Shown here piece by piece: positions 34,898 through 42,850 of a DNA stretch of 51,449 nt (positions are counted from its first letter, which is position 1; every line of letters begins with the position of its first letter). Position numbers and translations under genes: made by a program. The stretch lies in the NCBI GenBank assembly GCA_021781965.1, contig JAJXVU010000015.1, forward strand, positions 1-51,449, given 5' to 3'. The stretch is from Pseudomonadota bacterium (GTDB lineage Bacteria > Pseudomonadota > Gammaproteobacteria > UBA1113). The notes beneath the pieces were generated by a model that was given only the letters and a program-made list of their open reading frames with translations, did not search any database and was not told the origin of the DNA.

Positions 34898-35651
34898 AAG
34901 TTTTTATTTAACTCTGATTTATCTGTTTTTATATATCCCTATAGGTACGTTAATAGTTTATTCTTTTAATAATGCAACCTTTTCGATGTTATGGCATGGT
35001 TTTACCTTGAATTGGTACCGCGCTGTTTTACAGGACAGTAGCTTGTGGCTTGCGGTATGGCATTCTTTTTACTTAGCACTGGCCGCAACGACTTCGGCAC
35101 TGTTTATAGGCACCTTGGCTGCGATCAGTTTATATCGATATCAGTTTCGCGGTAAAAATATGTTACAAGGCTTGTTGTTTGTGATTATTATCACACCCGA
35201 CATAGTCATGGGGATCGCGTTATTAATATTATTCTCTTTGAGTGGTTTGGCCTTAGGCTTTTGGTCTTTGTATATCGCGCATGTTACCTTCTGTATCCCT
35301 TTTGTGGTGGTTATAGTGTATAGCCGTGCCAAAAGCATCGACCCCAATATCTTTGCCGCTGCCAGCGATTTGGGTGCCAGCGAGTTACAAACCTTTTGGC
35401 ATATCATTGTTCCTATCTTATTGCCTGCACTTATTTCCGGGGCTTTGTTGTGTTTTGCCTTGTCTTTCGATGATATCGTCATCAGCTATTTTGTCTCGGG
35501 GCCTGGTTTTGAGATCTTGCCGATCAAGATTTTTGGCTTAGCACGCATGGGTGTTAATGTAGAGCTCAATGCGCTGTGTAGCTTATTGTTTGGTCTGACA
35601 TTAATATTGGTTTGTTTGTCGCAATGGGTCACGAGGAAGAAAAAGCTATGA
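34881..35651 (+). CDS. potC: PotC, polyamine ABC transporter permease
   Basis: The 256-residue permease has about six membrane segments. The EAA-type loop reads IFAAASDLGASELQTFWHI followed by IVPILLPALISG. It pairs with PotB. The typical PotC features (FNNATFSMLWHGFTLNWY near the N-terminus and SFDDIVISYFVSGPG near 200) are present. It ends in an ATGA overlap with potD. Confidence 0.93.
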   Translation: MMRPFRSFYLTLIYLFLYIPIGTLIVYSFNNATFSMLWHGFTLNWYRAVLQDSSLWLAVWHSFYLALAATTSALFIGTLAAISLYRYQFRGKNMLQGLLFVIIITPDIVMGIALLILFSLSGLALGFWSLYIAHVTFCIPFVVVIVYSRAKSIDPNIFAAASDLGASELQTFWHIIVPILLPALISGALLCFALSFDDIVISYFVSGPGFEILPIKIFGLARMGVNVELNALCSLLFGLTLILVCLSQWVTRKKKL

Positions 35652-36676
35652 AAAAATGGGTATTCATGTGGCTAAGCTTATTTTTCTCTGTCGCTCTGGC
35701 GGATGATAATGTTGTGAATGTTTACGCGTGGTCTCAAGAAGTCTCTCCAAAGGTGGTTATGCAATTCCAGAAGGATACGGGAATTAAGGTTAATTTTTCT
35801 ACCTTCGATAGCAACGAAGCATTGTACGCTAAAATGAAGGCGAGCAAACAAACGCAATATGATGTGGTTGAGCCATCCAGCTATTATATTTCGCGTATGG
35901 CGCGCGAAAATATGATAGAGAAATTGGATAGAAGTAAACTTTCTAATTATGGCAACCTCAATCCAGCCTTTACGCACCCAGATTATGATCCTACCGGTGA
36001 ATACAGTATTCCTTGGGTCTTGGGTTTAACCGGTATTGTGGTAAACCGTAAATATTATCCACATGATAAGCTGGAGAAATGGACTGATTTATGGTCTCCC
36101 AAATATCGTGATTCGTTGTTGCTATTAGATGATCCTAGAGAGGTGTTTAATATCGGTTTGCTGACCTTGGGCTATTCCCCTAACGAAAACAATTTGCAGC
36201 ATTTACAACAAGCCTACCAAAACTTAGTGGCTTTATTGCCTAATGTACGCCTTTATAATAGCAGCTCCGTGCCTTCTTTGTTGATCGATGAAGATGTGAC
36301 CATAGGCATGGCTTGGAATGCGGATGTCTATAAGGCCAGTCTGCAAAATCCAAATATAGAATTTATTTATCCTAAAGACAAATTTGTGATCTGGGTGGAT
36401 TGTTTTGTGGTGCCTACCAATGCACCGCATCGCGAGAATGCCTATAGATTCTTAAACTATGTGTTACAGGCAAAAATAGCGGCAATGCAAGTTAAAGAAA
36501 CATTTTATCCTACTGCAAATTTGGCGGCCCGCGCGTATTTGCCGCCAGAAATAGCAAATAGTAAAATTCTTTCTCCTAGCCCAGAGGTGTTAAGTCAGGG
36601 TTATTTTCAAACCGATCTCAACGATAATGCCTTAGATGCGATTTCACGCTATTGGCAATTACTAAAACTACAATAA
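35648..36676 (+). CDS. potD: PotD, periplasmic polyamine-binding protein
   Basis: The protein is 342 residues from the ATG at 35648, which overlaps the potC stop; a frame extension to 35612 would lie inside potC. A signal peptide (MKKWVFMWLSLFFSVALA) directs it to the periplasm. The mature start NVVNVYAWSQEVSP and blocks YDVVEPSSYYI and GMAWNADVYKA correspond to PotD/PotF ligand-contact regions. In PotD the pocket is lined by acidic residues and tryptophans; several candidates remain, but putrescine against spermidine preference cannot be settled. Confidence 0.92.
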   Translation: MKKWVFMWLSLFFSVALADDNVVNVYAWSQEVSPKVVMQFQKDTGIKVNFSTFDSNEALYAKMKASKQTQYDVVEPSSYYISRMARENMIEKLDRSKLSNYGNLNPAFTHPDYDPTGEYSIPWVLGLTGIVVNRKYYPHDKLEKWTDLWSPKYRDSLLLLDDPREVFNIGLLTLGYSPNENNLQHLQQAYQNLVALLPNVRLYNSSSVPSLLIDEDVTIGMAWNADVYKASLQNPNIEFIYPKDKFVIWVDCFVVPTNAPHRENAYRFLNYVLQAKIAAMQVKETFYPTANLAARAYLPPEIANSKILSPSPEVLSQGYFQTDLNDNALDAISRYWQLLKLQ

Positions 36677-36692
36677 AGGATAACAAAGCGCT

Positions 36693-37556
36693 ATGACAAT
36701 TTCAGAAGCTGATTTAGTTTTGACGGCAGAAGGCCGCATTTACCATTTAAATTTGCTACCAGAAGAATTGGCCCCCACGGTTATTTTAGTGGGCGATCCA
36801 AACCGAGTAGAAAAAGTATCCAAACACTTCGACAAAATAGAGGTGCGTCAGCACAATCGTGAAATAATCACGCACACTGGCTGGTTGGGTAAACGTCATC
36901 TATCCGTGATTTCAACGGGAATGGGTACAGATAACATAGACATCGTTTTAAATGAAGTGGATGCCTTAGTAAATGTGGATTTAAAAACAAGGCAGGTTAA
37001 GGAAAAACTAAGCACTTTAACTTTTATACGTATAGGTACAAGCGGTGCCTTGCAAGCTGAAACCGAAGTGGATAGCGTTGCTTTATCGGCACGCGGAGTG
37101 GGTTTCGATAACTTATTAGACTATTATCGCGACAGCGCAGCACCTGTGGATAGGCCTGTAGAAGCAGCATTTGCGGACTTCTTTAAACAAGAAGGACTAC
37201 ACCCTTATGTGGCTTCTGTGGATAAAGACTTATTGGCTCATTATGCGCCTTATGCCGATACCCAAGGTATGACTGCAACTTATCCGGGATTTTATGCGCC
37301 GCAAGGACGACGTGTTCGTTTGGCGCCACGATTTACGCATTTCTTAGATAGATTAAGAGACTTTCGTTATCAAGACGAACGAGTCACTAATTTTGAAATG
37401 GAAACATCCGGTATTTATGGTTTAAGCCAATTGATGGGTCATCGTGCTTTATCGGTGAATGTGATTGTGGCTAATCGCGCTAAGGGCACTTTCTCAAACC
37501 ATTATGCCCAGACTATGAGTAAGACTATAGAGATGGTGTTGGAACATTTGCCGTAA
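36693..37556 (+). CDS. PNP/UDP-family nucleoside phosphorylase
   Basis: This 287-residue cytosolic enzyme cleaves a nucleoside with phosphate to base and ribose-1-phosphate. Family elements are VILVGDPNRVEKV (phosphate loop), STGMGTDNIDIVLNEVDAL, FIRIGTSGALQ and the nucleoside-binding NFEMETSGIYGL. The pattern is nearest to uridine phosphorylase-type enzymes, but substrate is not certain. It lies 16 bp after potD and may be cotranscribed with the polyamine genes. With the exported adenosine-deaminase-like protein at 40426 it may serve nucleoside scavenging. Confidence 0.85.
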   Translation: MTISEADLVLTAEGRIYHLNLLPEELAPTVILVGDPNRVEKVSKHFDKIEVRQHNREIITHTGWLGKRHLSVISTGMGTDNIDIVLNEVDALVNVDLKTRQVKEKLSTLTFIRIGTSGALQAETEVDSVALSARGVGFDNLLDYYRDSAAPVDRPVEAAFADFFKQEGLHPYVASVDKDLLAHYAPYADTQGMTATYPGFYAPQGRRVRLAPRFTHFLDRLRDFRYQDERVTNFEMETSGIYGLSQLMGHRALSVNVIVANRAKGTFSNHYAQTMSKTIEMVLEHLP

Positions 37557-37561
37557 CTATT

Positions 37562-37740
37562 GCGCCGCGATTATAACGGAGCCGCGACCGCATACGAATC
37601 AAACTCCGAGCCGCGACCGTGAGGGAGCGTAATAGCAGAAATACCCTGACCGCGATTGTCCATGGGTATTTTACCTCCGCGATACCTCAAAAACCGCTCG
37701 CTGAATATTTTCCGCTTGCTAACGCGCGCGGCTCGGAGTA
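37562..37740. repeat. palindromic repeat cluster between the phosphorylase and DAACS genes
   Basis: Degenerate and intact copies lie near 37562-37590 and 37606-37630. A single unit of the type forming the 41.9-42.6 kb array then runs from about 37640 to 37740, including the ccgcgattgtc block, CGCGATACCTCAAAAA and a reverse repeat TTCCGCTTGCTAACGCGCGC. The unit covers the DAACS stop codon and encodes its last residues (SRAR). Confidence 0.75.
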
Positions 37741-39080
37741 CCTTCTATCTCATCTTCTGGATCTAGCGGTTTAGACAATCCCTGATCCACAATAATGGCC
37801 GTAGCCAAAGTGCCATTTACATTCGTTGCGGTGCGTCCCATATCCACAATGCTGTCTACCCCTTGCACCAAACCCACTACAGCATAGGGTAATCCCATTG
37901 CGGTGAGCGTAACGGTTGCGGCTATAAAAGCCGTACCTGGAATACCGGAAATACCCAGCGAAGCAATGGTATTAATGAACATCACCATTAAGAATAGTGA
38001 AACTGTCATCGGTTGATGCGTCACGGCTAAGGCCATTACCACCAATACGGCGGGGAATACGCCGGCACAAGCACTCATGCCCAATGTGGCGCCCATACTG
38101 GGTACAAAGCTAGAGGTTAATTGCGATACTTTAAAGCGATCGTGTAAGGTTTCTTCGCTTAAGGGTAAGCAACCAAAACTAGAACGCGTAGTAAAGGCTA
38201 CTAATAAAACAGGGTAGGCTTTTTTCAAATAAGTCCATGGTGAAATCCGTGCGCACAGAGCGACTAAAGTTAATTGCAGTATAAACACCAGCATCACGGC
38301 GATGTAAATGGCGATGAAATAATTGGCGATGCCGACCAAGGTATGAAAACCTTGAGTGCTGCTGATCTTAGCCAGTAAGGCCAATACGCCGTAAGGAGTC
38401 GTGCGAATCACCAAGCGAGCCAACTGTTTGACCATATGAAAAGTGGAAGTAATAAGCGCTTTGAAACTTTCAGCATGTGATTTTTCTTTTTTGTAGATCT
38501 GCAACGCACTGATACCCAACAAGCAGGCAAAAATAGCAATGGCAACGGTATTTTCATTGCTCATGGCGGCAATGGGGTTACTGGGGATCATACCTAATAG
38601 TGTATCGACTAAGCCGGTGTAATGATGTGTGGGCAGCGGGCCATCGCTGGGCAAAGACAATTGTCGCCCTACGTGCAGCCATGAAGCGACTGCCATGCCT
38701 ATCGCGGAAGCGACGGCAGTTAATAACAACAATAAGCCTACAGAGCGGGAAATCAATTTTCCTATGATTTCGCCAGGGTGATCACCTAAGTGAATAAAAG
38801 CATGGATAATCGAGGTTAAGATTAAGGGTAATACCAACATACGCAGCAAATCTAAATAACCATCGCTGACTAAGGTTAAGGATTGGGCAATGAATTGGTT
38901 GCTAAAGGGCGTTAAAAGGGAGTGAAAATAGTTGAGCAACATGCCGCCAGCGATGCCCAGAATTAAGCTTATAAAAATACGTAAGTTGCTGCTTAACCGC
39001 GGTTTTTTTTCCAGAGAGAGTAGAAACAGTAATAGGGCGGGGAATATGGCTATAGGCCAATTTTGTAGGAAACTGAGCAT
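37719..39080 (-). CDS. second DAACS-family dicarboxylate/amino acid:cation symporter
   Basis: The protein is 453 residues from the ATG at 39080. A longer frame to 39284 is rejected because its first 45 codons are translated palindromic repeats (TVAARIVTAIAAR). It has about eight membrane segments and the family motifs TTRSSFGCLPLSEE, SMGATLGMSACAG and DSIVDMGRTATNVNG near the end. TcyP/YdjN-like cystine carriers and other branches share these, so the substrate is open. The C-terminus is DPEDEIEGTPSRAR, in which the last residues come from the adjoining repeat. Sequence differs strongly from the symporter at 6494. Confidence 0.85.
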   Translation of the reverse strand: MLSFLQNWPIAIFPALLLFLLSLEKKPRLSSNLRIFISLILGIAGGMLLNYFHSLLTPFSNQFIAQSLTLVSDGYLDLLRMLVLPLILTSIIHAFIHLGDHPGEIIGKLISRSVGLLLLLTAVASAIGMAVASWLHVGRQLSLPSDGPLPTHHYTGLVDTLLGMIPSNPIAAMSNENTVAIAIFACLLGISALQIYKKEKSHAESFKALITSTFHMVKQLARLVIRTTPYGVLALLAKISSTQGFHTLVGIANYFIAIYIAVMLVFILQLTLVALCARISPWTYLKKAYPVLLVAFTTRSSFGCLPLSEETLHDRFKVSQLTSSFVPSMGATLGMSACAGVFPAVLVVMALAVTHQPMTVSLFLMVMFINTIASLGISGIPGTAFIAATVTLTAMGLPYAVVGLVQGVDSIVDMGRTATNVNGTLATAIIVDQGLSKPLDPEDEIEGTPSRAR

Positions 39081-39161
39081 AGTAGGTCTACTTTTATTAA
39101 GAATATTCGCTAGTATAAGGGGAATTGACAGCGAAATCAAAAAGAACATACAAACGAATCT

Positions 39162-39326
39162 TCGAGCCGCGATTGTCGGAATTATCCGCGCCGCGATCGC
39201 CGTAACTATCCGAGCCGCGACCGTCAGGGAGCGGAAATTAAAACAGAGCGCAGAACTTCCTGTACCGCAAGGTTTCCGAGCCATGATTGTCGGAATTATC
39301 CGAGCCGCGACCGTCAGGGGGGGGAT
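39162..39326. repeat. cluster of about five palindromic repeat copies
   Basis: Intact copies (near 39210-39235 and 39300-39320) alternate with half-copies carrying gattgtcggaattatc linkers. The cluster fills the divergent gap between the DAACS gene at 39080 and the SGNH gene promoter at 39378. It is followed by the short AT-rich tail seen in the MITE-like elements. Confidence 0.75.
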
Positions 39327-39377
39327 GATATATATTCTAATGAACCTAATAGTTTAAAACCATTTATTTAAAAATCA

Positions 39378-39406
39378 TTGGCGTTTAAGCCCGTCCGTTG
39401 TATAAT
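39378..39406 (+). promoter_or_regulatory. sigma70-type promoter of the SGNH hydrolase gene
   Basis: TTGGCG and a perfect TATAAT are separated by exactly 17 bp. Transcription would start near 39413, which excludes a TTG start at 39398 and supports the ATG at 39443. Confidence 0.7.
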
Positions 39407-39442
39407 GAACAGGGTATATTGAACAGGTTCAGGGTGATGAAT

Positions 39443-40120
39443 ATGGAAACTATAAAAAACATTTTATGTTATGGCGATTCCAATACCTGGGGATTTGTAC
39501 CTGGCTCTATAAATTTTGCTACATTTTATATGGAACGGTATGCGCGACATATTCGTTGGACGGGACTATTACAAGAATATTTGGGGAATAAATACCATAT
39601 CATTGAATCTGGTTTAAATGCACGCACCACTAATATCAATACGCCAAATCTTTTCCCTGATCGTAATGGAAAAACCTATTTAGCACCTTGTTTATATTCG
39701 CATGCTCCCTTGGATTTAGTCATCTTGTTTCTGGGCGCTAATGATTTAAAAATTGAGTTTAACCGTGGCGCTAAAGAAGTTGCTACGGGATTAGCTGAGT
39801 TAATCGATATCATTCAATCTTCCACATATGGGCCGAATATGAAGCAAGCTCCTGCCATATTATTGGTAAGTTATCCTATTCCCGTTAGTGAAAACAGCTA
39901 TAAAGATATCAATAATGAATTTATCTTTAGAGGTGCAATTAACAAAGCAAAAGAGTTTTCGATGTACTTTTCTGACTTAGCCGAGCAGAAAAAGTGTCAC
40001 TTTTGGGATGCAGCACCACATATTCAATTATCTGACATTGATGGAATCCACTTTGATGAAAAGGCACATCAAACATTTGCTGAATTACTGTGCAAAAAAG
40101 TGCAAGAGATTATTATCTAA
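39443..40120 (+). CDS. SGNH/GDSL hydrolase
   Basis: The protein is 225 residues from the ATG at 39443, with AGGG about eight bases upstream. Block I is YGDSNTWG with nucleophile S13, block II the ESGLNARTT glycine, block III FLGANDLK with asparagine, and block V DGIHFDEKAH with the Asp-His pair. The set is complete, so an active esterase or arylesterase/acyl hydrolase is likely. No signal peptide is seen, so it should be cytosolic. It has its own promoter and probably its own terminator hairpin at 40131. Confidence 0.88.
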   Translation: METIKNILCYGDSNTWGFVPGSINFATFYMERYARHIRWTGLLQEYLGNKYHIIESGLNARTTNINTPNLFPDRNGKTYLAPCLYSHAPLDLVILFLGANDLKIEFNRGAKEVATGLAELIDIIQSSTYGPNMKQAPAILLVSYPIPVSENSYKDINNEFIFRGAINKAKEFSMYFSDLAEQKKCHFWDAAPHIQLSDIDGIHFDEKAHQTFAELLCKKVQEIII

Positions 40121-40130
40121 CCTCCACCGC

Positions 40131-40165
40131 CGGCTAAGGTGTCGATGATGCCGACACTACAGCCG
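40131..40165 (+). terminator. hairpin after the SGNH hydrolase gene
   Basis: CGGCT...AGCCG (5 bp) encloses GTGTCG...CGACAC (6 bp) around a seven-base loop, 10 bases after the stop. No T-run follows, so termination is inferred from position and stability only. Confidence 0.45.
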
Positions 40166-40340
40166 ACGATACCTAAATAATAACAGCGCAATGGTCTATA
40201 TTGCGTTTTAACTAGATTCCATGCGGCTATTGTGGCATAATAACCAGTATCAATGCGAGTTGTATTTCAAGAAATGAACAGAATATTTATTGCAGATGTA
40301 ACGTAACGATTCGCGCCTTGTAGTAAGAAAAATGCATGTA

Positions 40341-40391
40341 ACCGAACCGCGACTGTGGGAATTATTCGAGCCGCGACAGTCAGGGAGCGGA
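40341..40391 (+). repeat. two palindromic repeats upstream of the adenosine-deaminase-like gene
   Basis: A half-copy (ccgaaccgcgactgtggg) and a full copy ending CAGGGAGCGG lie 35-85 bp before the GTG start at 40426. Confidence 0.7.
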
Positions 40392-40425
40392 TAGAAAGAA
40401 TCGTTAAAAAAAAGAGGTATTTATT

Positions 40426-41826
40426 GTGAGAATTTCTATTTTTAAGACTAGCGTTCACCGATTCGCAATAACAATGCTTTGCAGCTTAATCAGCCTATCC
40501 GCACAAGCGGATGTAAATCATTATTTTTCTACCATCAAGCAAGATCCCAATGCTTTATACGTTTTCCTTAAAGCCATGCCCAAAGGCGGAGAATTACATT
40601 ATCATTTGGCAGGTGGAGCATATCCCGAAGTCATGTTAGATCTTGCTGCAAAAGGACCGTACTGCTTAGATAAAGCCAACTATAGTGTAAGCAATGGCAA
40701 AAACTGCGCGGCGTCAGCGTTAGCCACCAACGATGCCTTATATGAACAGTATCTACAAGCATGGTCCTTAAAAAACTTTACAGCGACAAATGAAAGCGCC
40801 GAAGAACATTTCTTTGCTTCATTTTATAAGTTTATGCCTATAGTAGCAGATCACGAAGCAGAGTTGTTAGCAGATGTGTTAAAGCGCGCCGGTTCCCAGA
40901 ACGAACAGTATATGGAAATTTCCATTATTCCAGATAATGCCCAATCTGCCTCATTTGCAAATTTAGTCAAAGACAAAAAGAGCTATGCGGAAAAGTTAGC
41001 AGCTTTACAAAACAGCAAAGCCTTTAACGATAACATTCAAAAAACCATTACCGATGGCCGCAATATTATTGAAAAAGCACACACCTTATTAGGCTGCAAT
41101 ACAAATCCACAAGCAGAAGGTTGTAATGTAACCGTACGCTTTCAATATTATATTTTGCGCCAACTGCCAGAGGATGCTTTTTTTGCTATGGCGGTGAATG
41201 CATTTGCCGTGGCAAAATCTTCTCCTGATTTTGTAGGCATTAATCTAGTACAACAAGAAGATGTGCCTGCAGCTTTAAAACCCTATAAGCAGCAAATGCA
41301 AGTATTAGATTTTCTGCATCAACAATATCCTAGCGTACATATCAGCTTGCATGCAGGTGAACTGTCACCTAGCGCAGTTGCTCCTGCCGATCTACGTTTT
41401 CATATACACGATGCCGTTATCGTAGGCCATGCCGAGCGCATAGGTCATGGCGTAGACATTACGTATGAAGACAACGCCGAAGCTTTAACTAAAATGATGG
41501 CACAAAAAAAGATTGCTGTTGAAGTTAATTTAACCAGTAATGATTGGTTAGTGAATGCGAAGGGAGCGGCGCATCCTTTACATTACTATTTAGATCATCA
41601 AGTGCCGGTGGTATTGTCTACCGATGATGAAGGCATATTGCGTACGAACTTAACGCGCGAATATGTACGTGCGGTTATGGAGCAACATTTAGACTATCAA
41701 CAATTAAAAGCCATTAGCCGCAATGCTATCACTTATAGTTTTTTACCTGCAGATGAAAAAGCGCGTTTGCAGCAACAGTTAGATGAAAAGTTACAGCAGT
41801 TCGAGGTGGCTTATGCAAATGGCTGA
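40426..41826 (+). CDS. exported adenosine-deaminase-family protein (ADGF/CECR1-like)
   Basis: The protein is 466 residues, starting GTG with GAGGT eight bases upstream. A signal peptide (MRISIFKTSVHRFAITMLC to SAQA) predicts export. The metal and catalytic motifs of the deaminase family are complete: HYHLAGG, LHAGELSP, ERIGHG, NLTSNDWL and STDDEG. The extra insertion after residue 65 and the secretion signal are more like ADGF/CECR1-type adenosine deaminases than the cytosolic Add. The reaction would be adenosine to inosine plus ammonia outside the inner membrane. An intracellular pathogen could use it to salvage purines or lower host adenosine, which is inference. Confidence 0.87.
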   Translation: MRISIFKTSVHRFAITMLCSLISLSAQADVNHYFSTIKQDPNALYVFLKAMPKGGELHYHLAGGAYPEVMLDLAAKGPYCLDKANYSVSNGKNCAASALATNDALYEQYLQAWSLKNFTATNESAEEHFFASFYKFMPIVADHEAELLADVLKRAGSQNEQYMEISIIPDNAQSASFANLVKDKKSYAEKLAALQNSKAFNDNIQKTITDGRNIIEKAHTLLGCNTNPQAEGCNVTVRFQYYILRQLPEDAFFAMAVNAFAVAKSSPDFVGINLVQQEDVPAALKPYKQQMQVLDFLHQQYPSVHISLHAGELSPSAVAPADLRFHIHDAVIVGHAERIGHGVDITYEDNAEALTKMMAQKKIAVEVNLTSNDWLVNAKGAAHPLHYYLDHQVPVVLSTDDEGILRTNLTREYVRAVMEQHLDYQQLKAISRNAITYSFLPADEKARLQQQLDEKLQQFEVAYANG

Positions 41827-41856
41827 TGACAACGTGTCTCGGAACATGAAATGGCA

Positions 41857-42704
41857 ATCCGAGCCGCAACCGTCGGAATACGTTCTGCCTTCGATATAAA
41901 TGGATAATCCGAGCCGCGCGCGTAAGCAAGCGGAAAATAGACGAATAATAGAATAACCCGCACCGCGATTGTCAGCGGATATTTCACCTTCGCGATACCT
42001 CAAAAAACGGCGCACTGAATATTTTCCGCTTGCTTACGCGCGCGGCTCGGAATACGTTCGGCATTCGATATAAACGGATAATCCGAGCCGCGCGCGTCAG
42101 GGAGCGGAAAATAAACGAATAAACGAATAACGGAATAACCCGCATCGCGATTGTCAGCGGATATTTCGACTTCGCGATACCTCAAAAAAACGGCGCACTG
42201 AACATTTTCCGCTTGCTTACGCGCGCGGCTCGGAATACGTTCTGCCTTCGATATAAATGGATAATCCGAGCCGCGCGCGTAAGCAAGCGGAAAATAGATG
42301 AATAATAGAATAACCCGCACCGCGATTGTCAGCGGATATTTCACCTTCGCGATACCTCAAAAAACGGCGCACTGAACATTTTCCGCTTGCTTACGCGCGC
42401 GGCTCGGAATACGTTCGGCATTCGATATAAACGGATAATCCGAGCCGCGACCGTCAGGGAGCGGAAAATAAATGAATAACGGAATAACCCGACACGCGAT
42501 TATCAGCGGACATTTTACATCCGCGATATCTCAAAAAACTGCTCTCTGAACCATTTCCGCTTGCTAACGCGCGCGGCTCGGAATGCGTTCGGCATTCGAT
42601 ATAAACGGATAATCCGAGCCGCGGTTATTTCTGTTCCACAACCATTTCCCTCCCCGCGACTGTTTGAGAAAAAAACACTCTGCTGACGCTCGCGGCTTGG
42701 AGAA
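41857..42704. repeat. tandem array of a 174-bp palindromic repeat unit
   Basis: The landmark GGAATACGTTC recurs at 41875, 42049, 42232, 42406 and 42580 (as GGAATGCGTTC), giving periods of 174, 183, 174 and 174 bp. Each unit holds a forward repeat, a CGCGATACCTCAAAAA block and a reverse repeat. Units alternate between a type ending TAAGCAAGCGG and a type ending CAGGGAGCGG, so a dimer of about 350 bp seems to have been duplicated. Degenerate copies trail to about 42704. No believable gene is present between 41827 and 42850. Confidence 0.85.
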
Positions 42705-42754
42705 TACTTTTTTAGCCACTTTTTGTATTATTTAGATACTATAGCTCTGTTTTT

Positions 42755-42806
42755 CTTAAGAAAATCTTATGGATTTCATAATTCCTTAAGCTTCGTCTGA
42801 TATAAT
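42755..42806 (+). promoter_or_regulatory. extended -10 promoter with PmrA-like box before the OTU gene
   Basis: CTTAAG (42755-42760), five bases, CTTATG (42766-42771) form an 11-bp-spaced direct repeat that differs by one base from YTTAAK-N5-YTTAAK. TGATATAAT with perfect TATAAT follows at 42801-42806, 29 bp later. A further CTTAAG lies at 42785. AGGGAG precedes the ATG at 42851. Confidence 0.45.
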
Positions 42807-42850
42807 TAAGATGTAATGTGTTTGTTTTTAAAGGGACGAGGGAGTGAATT

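Noticed and set aside
39081..39284. N-terminal extension of the second DAACS symporter
   Set aside because: The extension is encoded largely by repeat copies and gives an arginine/alanine-rich stretch not seen in the family; the ATG at 39080 fits better.
38932..39357. 141-codon plus-strand frame opposite the second DAACS gene
   Set aside because: It is antisense to the transporter start and then repeat sequence. The transporter frame has clear family motifs.
40267..40458. 63-codon minus-strand frame upstream of the deaminase-like gene
   Set aside because: It reads through palindromic repeats and overlaps the start of a well-supported gene.
42000..42344. Minus-strand frames in the 174-bp array (also 41791-42015)
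   Set aside because: Their products are translated palindromic repeats (for example ARGSDYPFIS repeated twice) with no ribosome site or family resemblance.
41875..42622. CRISPR array
   Set aside because: Units are 174 bp and similar along nearly their whole length, with no short repeats separating unique spacers, and no cas genes are present.
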